Below are positions 1 to 7,614 of a stretch of 62,493 bases of DNA, in pieces; the first letter of the stretch is position 1, and every line of letters starts with the position of its first letter. The translations under genes and the position numbers were made by a program. Origin of the DNA: Lachnospiraceae bacterium (lineage in GTDB: Bacteria; Bacillota; Clostridia; Lachnospirales; Lachnospiraceae); contig JAEELW010000172.1 in assembly GCA_016282915.1 (NCBI GenBank), positions 1 to 62,493 on the forward strand, in the 5' to 3' direction. Under the pieces are notes generated by a model, which saw only the letters and a program-made list of their open reading frames with translations, made no database searches and had not been told where the DNA came from.

Positions 1-264
1 CGGAATGCGGTCCTTAAAATGTTTGTGGAAACGTACACCCAGGGAGCAGAAGCGGTTGTAGGGCTCACCGTTCTCCGTTACGGAAGGATCTTCCCATTCG
101 ATCCCGGTGGATACCTGAAGATAATCGCATCCGGCTTTCACAGCAAGGGTGTTTATATCAGGAGATATGGACTTACAGAAAAACAGAAAAAGATTCTGAT
201 GCAGTTTGGAATCACGGAAAGCTATCTGAATAAGCTGACAAAAGAGGTCAACAAGAGATTTTAG
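1..264 (+). CDS. C-terminal part of an unidentified protein, cut by the window edge
   Basis: The reading frame is open from base 1 to a TAG at 262-264, so only the last 87 codons are seen and the start lies outside. There is an internal ATG at 19, but no Shine-Dalgarno sequence precedes it, so I treat the frame as running in from the left. The visible tail is basic and mostly helical, with the segment LTEKQKKILMQFGI near the end. I recognise no family and assign no function. A small dyad and the promoter of the next gene follow. Confidence 0.45.
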   Translation, partial: RNAVLKMFVETYTQGAEAVVGLTVLRYGRIFPFDPGGYLKIIASGFHSKGVYIRRYGLTEKQKKILMQFGITESYLNKLTKEVNKRF

Positions 265-310
265 TTATAAGAATTTGGAGAAGTTAAGGATATGAATCAA
301 AGAAGTCTGT

Positions 311-353
311 TGACCACGTTGCGGTCATCATGTAAAATTATACTGTCAGTATA
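311..353 (+). promoter_or_regulatory. Putative promoter/operator of the ABC exporter gene
   Basis: Two dyads lie in the 180 bases before the exporter. TGACC/GGTCA arms at 311-315 and 323-327 enclose seven bases. TATACTGTCAGTATA at 339-353 is a perfect 15-base palindrome. The left half of the second dyad is itself a good -10 hexamer (TATACT), with a weak TTGCGG only 14 bases upstream. A repressor bound to the palindrome would cover the -10 region. The link to the XRE regulator downstream is inference. Confidence 0.45.
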
Positions 354-447
354 AAAAATTATATCCCGATAGTAAGCGCGGTGTGTGGATATCCGTATCC
401 CTCCGGAGTATGCTGTATACATCATCAGTACGAAGGAGGTATGGGGA

Positions 448-2166
448 ATGAAGCATACAAACAGTTTATTCAGAAAATTAAGCGGACAATTCTTTTTACA
501 CAACAGGATCAGATTTGTTCTGGCATGTATAGCAGCGCTTTATTCGGGAGTTGGCGGGATCATCGTATCGTGGCTGCTGAAACAGCTGATCGATACGGCT
601 TCCGGGGCAGAAGGGGCATTGTCCTTTAAGTTTATCCTTCTTCTTACCGGAGCGGATCTTGTACTGTTTATCCTGTTTTTCCTTCTGGATCTGTACACAC
701 GACCGGAATTTATCAGAAGGGCTGTTATCGCCTATAAGGACACAGCCTATGAAAAACTTACACAGAAAGGGATCGCAAGTTTCAGGGATGAGAGTACTGC
801 CGCATACATATCGGCGCTGAGCAATGATGTTACAAGCATAGAAGCAAATTATCTTTCGCAGTTATTTTCGCTTGTCAGCAAGCTGGTGATGTTTTTCGGA
901 TCGATCATACTGATGGTGCTGTATTCGCCGATCCTTACATTGATATCCGTTCTAGTTACGATATTGCCGCTGGCAGCATCTCTGATGACGGGAGACAGGC
1001 TTGTAAAGGCAGAGAAAACGGTATCCGATCAAAACAGCAGCTTTATGGCGATGCTTAGTGATACGCTTGCCGGATTTACCGTAATCAAAAGTTTTAAGGC
1101 AGAAAAAGAGATATACCGGATGTTTGTAAAGGAAAACCGCAGGCTGGAAGATGCAAGGTTTTCGCGGGAAAAGCTGAGGACGACCGTAGGTATGATCGGG
1201 GGCCTGGCGGGCATGCTGGCGCAGATGGGGGTATTTATTGCGGGAACCTATCTTATTCTGACGGGACATGATATTACTACCGGAACCGTTATGATGTTTG
1301 TTAATCTTATGAATTTTATGATACAGCCGGTTGCGTCTCTGCCCGGTATCCTGGCCGGCAGGAAGGCGGGCAGGGAACTGATCGGAAAGCTGGCGGAATC
1401 ATTGGAGCGCAATACAAAGTCTTCCGGCGATGCCGGTATCAGCTGTTTAAAGCGCGGCATATGTCTGAAAAATGTATCTTTCGCATATGAGGAAGGAAAA
1501 GAGATACTGCATGACATAAATGCGGAGTTTGCTGCAGGAAGATCATATGCCATTGTTGGCGGCAGCGGCAGCGGAAAGTCTACGTTGCTCAGTCTGTTAA
1601 TGAATCCCGGAGCAGATTACAGGGGACAGATCCGCATGGACGGAAGGGAACTCAGAACAATAGATCCGGATGCAATATTTGGCATAACATCTCTTATACA
1701 GCAGAATGTGTTCGTGTTTAATGCTTCGATCAGGGACAATGTGACGATGTTTCGTGATTTTTCGCAGGAAGAGCTGGAAAGGGCTGTGAGGCAGGCGCAT
1801 CTGGATGATCTGATCGACGAAAGAGGCGCGGATACCCTGTGTGGCGAAAACGGATGCGCCTTATCGGGAGGAGAGAAACAGAGGATATCGATCGCCAGGA
1901 GTCTTTTAAAACATTCATCCGTTCTGCTGGCTGATGAAGCAACATCGGCACTTGATCCCAAGACGGCGTGGCAGGTATCTGAAGATATACTGGATCAGAC
2001 GGGAATGACACGCATAGTAGTAACGCATTCTCTGGAGGAAGAGCTGTTAAAACGCTATGACGGGATCATTGTTTTAAAGGATGGAAGAATAGAAGAAACG
2101 GGAACTTTTAACGAACTGATGGAAAGAAAGGGATACTTTTACGCATTGTTCACGGTATCACAATAA
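448..2166 (+). CDS. ABC transporter, fused permease and ATP-binding domains
   Basis: A 572-residue exporter half-transporter. The N-terminal two thirds is a type I exporter membrane domain with about six helices. The C-terminal nucleotide-binding domain has Walker A GGSGSGKST near residue 371, signature LSGGEKQR near 471 and Walker B VLLADEATSALD near 491 with the catalytic Glu present, so it could work as a homodimer. Start chosen at 448 because AAGGAGGT ends seven bases upstream; an in-frame ATG at 385 lacks a ribosome site. The substrate cannot be read from the sequence. It is followed at 28 bases by an XRE regulator, probably co-transcribed, which may control it. Confidence 0.9.
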   Translation: MKHTNSLFRKLSGQFFLHNRIRFVLACIAALYSGVGGIIVSWLLKQLIDTASGAEGALSFKFILLLTGADLVLFILFFLLDLYTRPEFIRRAVIAYKDTAYEKLTQKGIASFRDESTAAYISALSNDVTSIEANYLSQLFSLVSKLVMFFGSIILMVLYSPILTLISVLVTILPLAASLMTGDRLVKAEKTVSDQNSSFMAMLSDTLAGFTVIKSFKAEKEIYRMFVKENRRLEDARFSREKLRTTVGMIGGLAGMLAQMGVFIAGTYLILTGHDITTGTVMMFVNLMNFMIQPVASLPGILAGRKAGRELIGKLAESLERNTKSSGDAGISCLKRGICLKNVSFAYEEGKEILHDINAEFAAGRSYAIVGGSGSGKSTLLSLLMNPGADYRGQIRMDGRELRTIDPDAIFGITSLIQQNVFVFNASIRDNVTMFRDFSQEELERAVRQAHLDDLIDERGADTLCGENGCALSGGEKQRISIARSLLKHSSVLLADEATSALDPKTAWQVSEDILDQTGMTRIVVTHSLEEELLKRYDGIIVLKDGRIEETGTFNELMERKGYFYALFTVSQ

Positions 2167-2194
2167 TACGGACAGCGTATAAACGGAGGATGAT

Positions 2195-3262
2195 ATGGAT
2201 CTGGCTTTATCTGAAAATATCAAAAAATACAGAAAGCAAAACCGGCTGACACAGGAGCAGCTGGCGGAAGTTATGGGCGTAAGTACCGGAGCAGTGCATA
2301 AATGGGAAGCTGCGATGTCGATACCCGAGCTGGATATGATCCTTAAACTTGCAGATTTCTTTGATATCTCTGTGGATGTGCTTGTCGGGTACAAGGTGAA
2401 GGATAATGCACTTAATTCTATGGTGGAGCGTATCACTGCGCTTGCCAAGGTGAAAGATCCCGAAGCGCTGCCGGAAATGGAAAAGGCTTTAAAAAAGTAC
2501 CCCAATTCTTTCCGGCTGGTACATTACTGCGCATCGCTGTATTCATTTCTCGGAATAGGAAACAGCAATACGGCCGTTTCCCTAAGAGCGCTCGAACTGT
2601 ACGGACAGGCTCTTATGCTGATAAAACAGAATGAGGATCCCGGGATCAGTGAGGATACCGTGCGTGGTGAAATGGCTTATGTATATTACACTATGGGAGA
2701 ATATGAAAAAGCTCTTGATATTCTGAAGAACAATAATCCAAGCGGCATGTATAATGATTTTATCGGAACCGTATTGGCTTTGGATCTCAATAAAGCTGAA
2801 GAGGCCGAGCCGTATATGCTGCAGTCAATGATAAACAGCATAGCAAAACTGTTGACTTCGTTTATGGGTTATGCTTTTATCCTATTAAAACGGAAAGAGT
2901 TTAAGAAAGCCGCAGAACTGTTGAAAACGGGGCTTGATCTGATAAGAAGTCTTCATATGGGCAAAGAGATCGATATTGCGTACAAGCTGAGTGCGGTGTT
3001 TTATGTGCTTATGGCATATGCCGATCTCCGAACGGGAAAGAAAGAGGAAGCGGCAGCTTTGGTAAAGAAGGCGGCAGCCATGACAGCCCGATTTGACAAG
3101 ACGCCTGATTATGGGATCAGAGAATTTATCATTGATCTGTCAGACAGGGTGATCTTTTATGATCTGCTGTTGGGATCAACGGCAAGAGAGAGCGTAGATG
3201 TCATGGTAAAACGTATCGGAGACCGTGAGCTTGGCAGGCTGTGGAAAAATTGCAGGAGCTGA
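2195..3262 (+). CDS. XRE-family regulator with helical-repeat C-terminal half
   Basis: A 355-residue protein. Residues about 8-62 form a Cro/CI-type helix-turn-helix (LTQEQLAEVMGVSTGAVHKW), the part expected to bind DNA. Residues from about 80 on are rich in paired helices typical of TPR-like repeats, a layout shared with Rgg/PlcR-like and similar peptide-sensing regulators, although no peptide ligand gene is visible here. The start at 2195 has CGGAGG upstream. It lies just after the ABC exporter and is followed directly by the remains of a HAD phosphatase. Function as a transcription regulator is well supported; the ligand and target are not known. Confidence 0.85.
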   Translation: MDLALSENIKKYRKQNRLTQEQLAEVMGVSTGAVHKWEAAMSIPELDMILKLADFFDISVDVLVGYKVKDNALNSMVERITALAKVKDPEALPEMEKALKKYPNSFRLVHYCASLYSFLGIGNSNTAVSLRALELYGQALMLIKQNEDPGISEDTVRGEMAYVYYTMGEYEKALDILKNNNPSGMYNDFIGTVLALDLNKAEEAEPYMLQSMINSIAKLLTSFMGYAFILLKRKEFKKAAELLKTGLDLIRSLHMGKEIDIAYKLSAVFYVLMAYADLRTGKKEEAAALVKKAAAMTARFDKTPDYGIREFIIDLSDRVIFYDLLLGSTARESVDVMVKRIGDRELGRLWKNCRS

Positions 3263-3263
3263 T

Positions 3264-3499
3264 ATGATAATCATTTTTGATATGTTTGAAACTGTCATAG
3301 ATAATGTGACGATCGATTTTAACGTTGCATAGCCGATATCCTGTTTGTCGGAGATACATACCGGACCGACATTTGCGGAGCTCATCAGGCAGGACTTAAG
3401 GCGGTATGGATCAACAGGAAAAATGAAACGGATGCTCACGGTATTGCTGCATATCAGATCCGCGACATAACGGAATTGAATAAATTTATAGAACCATAA
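3264..3499 (+). pseudogene. Remnant of a HAD-superfamily phosphatase with internal deletion
   Basis: The first 22 codons read MIIIFDMFETVIDNV..., the usual beginning of a HAD phosphatase (motif I DxF/DxT region), and stop at TAG 3330-3332. Two bases later another frame opens at 3335 and reads [20 protein letters not shown], the family's motif IV region (GDxxxTDxxGAxxAG), then a normal-looking tail to TAA at 3497-3499. The cap and motifs II and III (about 150 residues) are absent. The simplest reading is one gene that suffered a large out-of-frame deletion. The ATG begins one base after the XRE stop, so it was once the third gene of that operon. Confidence 0.75.
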
Positions 3500-3556
3500 G
3501 AAAGAATTCCCATAATTTTTTATTTAAGAGGCCGATAATTCGGACGATAAACAGAT

Positions 3557-4432
3557 ATGAGAAAGCAGCAATTGAAAATATATGACAGCTCAGCTGAATT
3601 ACTGTCAGCTTACATATCAGGCCGCTTTGATCTGGATAAGTGGAAAGCGTATATGGATCAGTGTATTCCTGCGGCGAAAGAGCTGTGTCTTAAGGATATG
3701 CAGGAGTGTGTTGACGCCGGGTTTTCGTGGGAAAAAGATTTTATTCCTGTTTTGAATGCCGTTTCGGAGGATGAGGAGAAGCGAAGGAAAACCGTCGATA
3801 CGTTTCACACACTTACGGAAAAACTCGAGGAGAGGATTCCGGAAGTATTCCACAGAAGCGTGGATGCCGATATTATCCTGTATCTTGGTTTATGCAACGG
3901 CGCGGGCTGGGTGTGCGATCTTTCCGGAAGGACAACAGTCCTTTTAGGTATCGAAAAGATCATGGAGCTTGGCTGGCATGATATGAGATCCATGACAGGC
4001 CTTCTGTTTCATGAATTGGGACATGTTTATCAGGCGCAGTACGGAAGGTTTAAGTTTAATACGGACAACATGAAAGACCATTTCCTTTGGAAGCTGTTTA
4101 CGGAAGGTGTTGCCATGGTCTTTGAGCAGGAGCTGATCGGAGACAGTAACTTCTATCAGCAGGACGTGAACGGCTGGAAAGACTGGTGCGAAGAAAATTT
4201 CGCGGAAATCCTTGCCTCATTTGTCCGTGATCTGCAGACAATGACTCCTGACGATCAGAGGTATTTCGGCGACTGGGTGAGTTTTAAGGGGCATGGAGAT
4301 ACCGCGTATTATCTGGGGACAAAGCTTGTAAGGTTCATGCAAAAGAGCGATGAATTTGATCATATCATAGCTTATGATATAGATACGGTAAAAGAGAGGT
4401 TTAAGCGTTTTTGCCGGGAGGCGGGCATATGA
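3557..4432 (+). CDS. HExxH metallopeptidase-like protein
   Basis: A 291-residue soluble protein with HELGH at residues 152-156 and, about 30 residues later, FTEGVAMVFEQ, which could supply the third (Glu) zinc ligand of a gluzincin-like site. The N-terminal 130 residues are helical and charged. There is no signal peptide, so it probably acts in the cytoplasm. It resembles the DUF2268-like group of uncharacterised zinc proteins in general layout, but I cannot name a family firmly. The stop overlaps the start of a 25-codon ORF (ATGA), suggesting translational coupling to the small genes after it. Confidence 0.65.
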   Translation: MRKQQLKIYDSSAELLSAYISGRFDLDKWKAYMDQCIPAAKELCLKDMQECVDAGFSWEKDFIPVLNAVSEDEEKRRKTVDTFHTLTEKLEERIPEVFHRSVDADIILYLGLCNGAGWVCDLSGRTTVLLGIEKIMELGWHDMRSMTGLLFHELGHVYQAQYGRFKFNTDNMKDHFLWKLFTEGVAMVFEQELIGDSNFYQQDVNGWKDWCEENFAEILASFVRDLQTMTPDDQRYFGDWVSFKGHGDTAYYLGTKLVRFMQKSDEFDHIIAYDIDTVKERFKRFCREAGI

Positions 4433-4506
4433 TAACGGAAAAGGCAGTGGCATATGTGGGAAAAGCTGCGGGGCAAACGGTTGAGTGCAAAAAGGAGGAA
4501 GGGTAA
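4429..4506 (+). CDS. Possible 25-residue small protein
   Basis: The ATG overlaps the stop of the metallopeptidase-like gene (ATGA), and its own stop TAA overlaps the ATG of the next small gene (TAATG). The peptide begins MITEKAVAYVGKAAG and ends in a charged tail. Its last codons contain the AAGGAGG ribosome site of the following gene. It could be real or merely a coupling ORF that carries ribosomes to the next start. No family is recognised. Confidence 0.3.
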   Translation: MITEKAVAYVGKAAGQTVECKKEEG

Positions 4507-4739
4507 TGAGCATACTGATCAAAGATACCACCAGAGAAGAGCGGGAACGTATCGTGGCGGAGTCCATAGGAAATATTAACGGTGCCTGTGACGGATGCGC
4601 GAGCGGCCTGGCCGACATGTATCAGGATTACATTGACGGAAAGCGTGAGATCAGGGATATCAATATGTCTTTTAAAGCAAATTATGAATCCGGCGAGGAA
4701 AGTCCTGTCAGAAGTACCTGCGGATTTGTACGCGGATAA
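4506..4739 (+). CDS. Small conserved-looking protein, 77 residues
   Basis: Starts at ATG 4506 behind AAAGGAGGA with good spacing. The sequence has a helical first half (TREERERIVAESIGN), a short CDGC motif near residue 35 and a YIDGKREIRDIN element. The pattern of a helix followed by YxxGxxxxxxI recalls VbhA-type antitoxins of Fic proteins, but no Fic gene is adjacent, so this is only a resemblance. It closes the small-gene chain and is followed by an intrinsic terminator. Confidence 0.6.
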   Translation: MSILIKDTTREERERIVAESIGNINGACDGCASGLADMYQDYIDGKREIRDINMSFKANYESGEESPVRSTCGFVRG

Positions 4740-4744
4740 GCGGG

Positions 4745-4770
4745 AAAACACGGGGACCTCGTGTTTTTTT
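4745..4770 (+). terminator. Intrinsic terminator, GGGGAC-type hairpin
   Basis: AAAACACG (4745-4752) pairs with CGTGTTTT (4760-4767) around a seven-base loop, followed by a T run. The loop begins GGGGACC, a shortened form of the palindrome family seen at 9465, 10707, 14102 and 19209. Confidence 0.7.
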
Positions 4771-4797
4771 ATCAAAGCCGTATGAAAAAGAATTTTG

Positions 4798-4826
4798 TTG
4801 ACAGACAGAAAAGTTTCGGATATACT
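4798..4826 (+). promoter_or_regulatory. Consensus sigma-A promoter of the RtcB leader
   Basis: TTGACA at 4798-4803, a 17-base spacer and TATACT at 4821-4826. This is one of the strongest promoters in the window. Transcription should start near 4833. Confidence 0.8.
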
Positions 4827-4892
4827 CACACTTTAGAGACAGGCACGAGTCTCTTTGTAACGATCAAACCATGCTGCAGAAAGGAGGACAAC

Positions 4893-4982
4893 ATGCTGCA
4901 TCTATATTTGAATAACGGAATGATGAGAACAGCAGAGGCAACAGTTGTCCCCCGGTGTATTTTTGCGGTAGTTTCCATATAG
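4893..4982 (+). CDS. Possible 29-residue leader peptide
   Basis: ATG at 4893 is preceded by AAGGAGG at 4881-4887, so initiation should be efficient. The peptide starts MLHLYLNNGMMRTAEATVV and ends in a hydrophobic stretch. It shows no run of one amino acid, so a classic amino-acid attenuation peptide is not obvious. The end of the ORF covers the segment (GGTGT, 4954-4958) that could act as antiterminator, so ribosome stalling here could change the fold downstream. Confidence 0.4.
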   Translation: MLHLYLNNGMMRTAEATVVPRCIFAVVSI

Positions 4983-5018
4983 GATTTCCTGATTAAAAAT
5001 ATAACGCAGGGATGACAG

Positions 5019-5058
5019 ACACCTCGATCCGTTCGGAAGACGGCAAAGGTGTTTTTTT
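5019..5058 (+). terminator. Intrinsic terminator inside the RtcB operon leader
   Basis: ACACCT (5019-5024) pairs with AGGTGT (5047-5052); an inner CCGT/ACGG stem (5029-5032 with 5040-5043) extends it, and seven T follow. It lies before the first protein gene of the operon, so read-through must be possible or a second, unseen promoter used. Confidence 0.65.
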
Positions 5059-5116
5059 GTTGTATAAAAGCTGCAGGAAGAACGCTTGTTGATATACAAA
5101 ACCGGAGGTTGACAGG

Positions 5117-5323
5117 ATGAAAGACAGAAGGAATCCCTGCATCTACTATGTATGCAAAGGGGAAACATGTGATAAAGGCTTTGTTAAAGTGGATCTGAAG
5201 AAGTGTAAGAACTGTCCGAAATATGAACCGCGAAGAAATGCAAGGAGAACGGAGCCGGTAAAAGTGCGCAGACAGAAGGACAGGGACAGACATGACGATT
5301 GGAAGGAAGAACGATCATGGTGA
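5117..5323 (+). CDS. Small Cys-rich, probably zinc-binding protein
   Basis: A 68-residue basic protein starting behind CGGAGG. The first half carries cysteines in the arrangement C...CKGETC...CKNC, which fits a zinc ribbon or knuckle. The second half is a very basic, disordered tail rich in Arg, Lys and Asp that could contact RNA. It is the first protein gene before rtcB, with 75 bases between, so a role with the RNA ligase is plausible but not shown. No named family recognised. Confidence 0.65.
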   Translation: MKDRRNPCIYYVCKGETCDKGFVKVDLKKCKNCPKYEPRRNARRTEPVKVRRQKDRDRHDDWKEERSW

Positions 5324-5344
5324 AACGGAAATACCTTAGCGGAG

Positions 5345-5361
5345 CCGGTAAAGCACCGGCA
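5345..5361 (+). promoter_or_regulatory. Hairpin between the Cys-rich gene and rtcB
   Basis: GCCGGT (5345-5350) and ACCGGC (5356-5361) form a perfect 6-bp stem with loop AAAGC. There is no T run, so it is more likely an RNA stability or processing element than a terminator. The bases CGGAGCCGGTAAA also occur about 90 bases upstream inside the Cys-rich gene. Confidence 0.4.
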
Positions 5362-5398
5362 TACAGGCAAAAGAAATAATGAAAGAGGTGGATATTTT

Positions 5399-6538
5399 AT
5401 GATAACGATTTACGGAAAATATACAAGCGCACTGGTATACACGGTGGAGAACGAACAGTATGCGCTGGACGAACATGCACGTGCACAGATACAGATGATC
5501 TGCAATCATCCCAGTGCGGAAGGAAGCAAAATACGGGTGATGCCGGATGTGCATCCCGGGAAGGTCGCAACCGTAGGACTGACGATGACGGTAGGGGAGA
5601 GTATCCTGCCGAGTCTGGTCGGTGTTGATATCGGCTGCGGCATGACCCTGGCCAAAGTGAAAACGAAGGGGCTGGAGTTTCAGAAACTGGATGCCGTGAT
5701 ACGGGAAGACGTTCCGGTGGGACCGCGGATCAGAAACGATTCGCACCGTTTTGCGGACCGCATCGATCTGTCTAAGCTGCGATGCTATAAGCATATCAAT
5801 GCAGGCAAGGCAATGCGTAGTATCGGTACACTGGGCGGAGGCAATCATTTTATCGAGCTGGATAAGGATGAGGAAGGAAATGTGTATCTGATCGTTCATT
5901 CGGGCAGCAGGCATCTGGGGATGGAAGTGGCCGAGTGTTATCTGCATGCCGGACAGAAGGAAGCGCAGATGAAAAAAGAGGGCGGTTATGCATCCTATGA
6001 GATGACCTGCATCCGCGGAGGTCTGATGGAAGCTTACCTTCATGATCTGGAAGTGATGCAGAAGTTTGCAGAGATCAACCGGGAAGCGATCTGCGATGCC
6101 ATCGTGCAGGGAATGAAATGGAAGATCGAAGATGCATATACCTGCATACATAACTATGTGGACTTCCGTACAGGCGCTGCACCGATCCTGCGAAAAGGCT
6201 CGATCAGCGCAAAGGCAGGAGAAAACGTGATCATACCGATCAATATGAAGGACGGTGTGATACTGGGCGTTGGCCGCGGGAATGAAGACTGGAACTGCTC
6301 CGCACCGCACGGCGCCGGCAGGATATGCAAAAGGACGGAAGTGGATTCACAGCATACAGTTTCCGAGTTTAAGAAAGTGATGAGCGGGATCTACTCCAGC
6401 TGCATCAATAAGGATACCCTGGACGAAGCGCCGTTTGCATACCGGGGAATGGAAGATATCAAAAATGCGATCGATGACACAGTAGAGATCACGAAGGTGA
6501 TAAAGCCTGTTTATAACTATAAAGCAGGAGGAGAGTGA
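5399..6538 (+). CDS. rtcB: RNA-splicing ligase RtcB
   Basis: A 379-residue RtcB. This enzyme joins RNA 2',3'-cyclic phosphate (or 3'-phosphate) and 5'-OH ends through a guanylylated histidine with Mn2+. Visible family marks are DVHPGK near residue 49, GVDIGCGM with the metal-binding Cys at 80, GGGNHFIE with N149/H150, and NCSAPHGAGR with the guanylate-accepting His at 304. The length fits the short bacterial type; no archease gene is adjacent. AGAGGTGG lies before the start. Directly followed by an AAA ATPase and a VWA protein in the same direction with one- to two-base gaps, so the three form one operon. Confidence 0.95.
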   Translation: MITIYGKYTSALVYTVENEQYALDEHARAQIQMICNHPSAEGSKIRVMPDVHPGKVATVGLTMTVGESILPSLVGVDIGCGMTLAKVKTKGLEFQKLDAVIREDVPVGPRIRNDSHRFADRIDLSKLRCYKHINAGKAMRSIGTLGGGNHFIELDKDEEGNVYLIVHSGSRHLGMEVAECYLHAGQKEAQMKKEGGYASYEMTCIRGGLMEAYLHDLEVMQKFAEINREAICDAIVQGMKWKIEDAYTCIHNYVDFRTGAAPILRKGSISAKAGENVIIPINMKDGVILGVGRGNEDWNCSAPHGAGRICKRTEVDSQHTVSEFKKVMSGIYSSCINKDTLDEAPFAYRGMEDIKNAIDDTVEITKVIKPVYNYKAGGE

Positions 6539-6539
6539 A

Positions 6540-7613
6540 ATGAATTTAGCATTTGCAGTTACACAGAAGGAATTATCCGAGCTTCTTTTAAATATCGCGC
6601 CCGTAAGACCGGTGTTCATCTGGGGAGCACCGGGGATCGGGAAATCCGCGCTGGTGCAGAAGTTTGCGGATGAAGTGGGCATGGAGTGCGTATCCCTTTT
6701 GGGAAGCCAGCTGGCGCCGGAGGATATCATAGGCATCCCCAGGATCAGCGGTGAGACATCGGAGTTTCTGCCGCCTAAGATGATCGCGAAGGAAGAGCCT
6801 TATGTGCTTTTTCTGGATGAACTTAACGCATGCAGTCAGGAAGTACAGAAAGCGTTTTACAGCCTGATCCACGAACACAGGATAGGCGAATACCACCTGC
6901 CGGAGGGCAGTGTAGTGATCGGCGCGGGGAATCGTTCACAGGATGGCGCTATCGTAAAGACGATGTCATCCGCGCTGATTAACAGGATGTTTCATGTTCA
7001 GCTGGTGGCGGACACGGCGCAGTGGCTGGACTGGGCATACGAAAACGGACTGCATCCCTGGGTGACGGATTATATCAGCCAGCGTCCGGATCATCTTTTC
7101 AGTGAACCTCCCAAGAGCGAGGAACCTTATTCGACTCCCCGAAGCTGGCATATGCTCAGCGATGCGCTTAAGGAATATCATGCGGGAGAAGAAGGGCATG
7201 AGATATCGCAGGAACTCCTGCGGGTACTGGCATACGGAAGCGTGAGCCCGCAGCATGCCGGAATGTTTGTTGCATACAGCAGGACGCTGGATGATAAGAA
7301 CATCCTGAATGCGATCATAAAAGGAAACGCGCGCTGGCCGGCAGATCCGAAGGACCGGGATATACTGTATTTCCTTGCGCAGTCTTTCCGTGCAAGGCTT
7401 ATGATGGAGCTGCCGCAGAACAAGGAAAAGATGAATAAAGATACACAGTTCTTTACGCACAGGGCAAAGGCGATGATCAAGGAGCTCAGCAGCATCAATT
7501 ATGAGCTGGCACAGATGGTGGTATCGGCAGAGGATAATGAGGTATTGCCGGACTGGTTCATGATGGAGATCGTACGTGATCTGCCCAGGCTTGTAAATAA
7601 CAGGAAGGAATGA
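6540..7613 (+). CDS. MoxR-type AAA ATPase
   Basis: A 357-residue AAA protein: Walker A GAPGIGKS at about residues 29-36, Walker B VLFLDELNA at about 89-97, and a sensor-1 region GAGNRSQD. MoxR/RavA-like ATPases usually work as chaperones together with a VWA-domain partner, and exactly such a gene follows after one base. The tight linkage to rtcB suggests that this ATPase/VWA pair acts in RNA repair or in assembly of an RNA-processing complex, which is inference from gene order. Confidence 0.88.
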   Translation: MNLAFAVTQKELSELLLNIAPVRPVFIWGAPGIGKSALVQKFADEVGMECVSLLGSQLAPEDIIGIPRISGETSEFLPPKMIAKEEPYVLFLDELNACSQEVQKAFYSLIHEHRIGEYHLPEGSVVIGAGNRSQDGAIVKTMSSALINRMFHVQLVADTAQWLDWAYENGLHPWVTDYISQRPDHLFSEPPKSEEPYSTPRSWHMLSDALKEYHAGEEGHEISQELLRVLAYGSVSPQHAGMFVAYSRTLDDKNILNAIIKGNARWPADPKDRDILYFLAQSFRARLMMELPQNKEKMNKDTQFFTHRAKAMIKELSSINYELAQMVVSAEDNEVLPDWFMMEIVRDLPRLVNNRKE

Positions 7614-7614
7614 G

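Larger units (their letters stand above)
4833..5058 (+). ncRNA. Leader RNA upstream of the RtcB operon (attenuator or small RNA)
   Basis: A discrete unit of about 225 nt bounded by the strong promoter at 4798 and the intrinsic terminator at 5019-5058. It contains a 5' hairpin (AGAGAC 4835-4840 with GTCTCT 4849-4854), a 29-codon ORF, and a GGTGT at 4954-4958 that could pair with ACACC at 5019-5023 and so prevent the terminator from forming. That is the expected layout of an attenuator controlling the Cys-rich/RtcB/AAA/VWA genes. It matches no riboswitch class that I recognise by eye. It could also be an independent small RNA. Confidence 0.5.

Noticed and set aside
4833-5058. T-box, c-di-GMP or other known riboswitch in the RtcB leader
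   Set aside because: No T-box GGTGG motif, no GEMM GCAAACC/GACGCAAAG pair and no other core I could match by eye.
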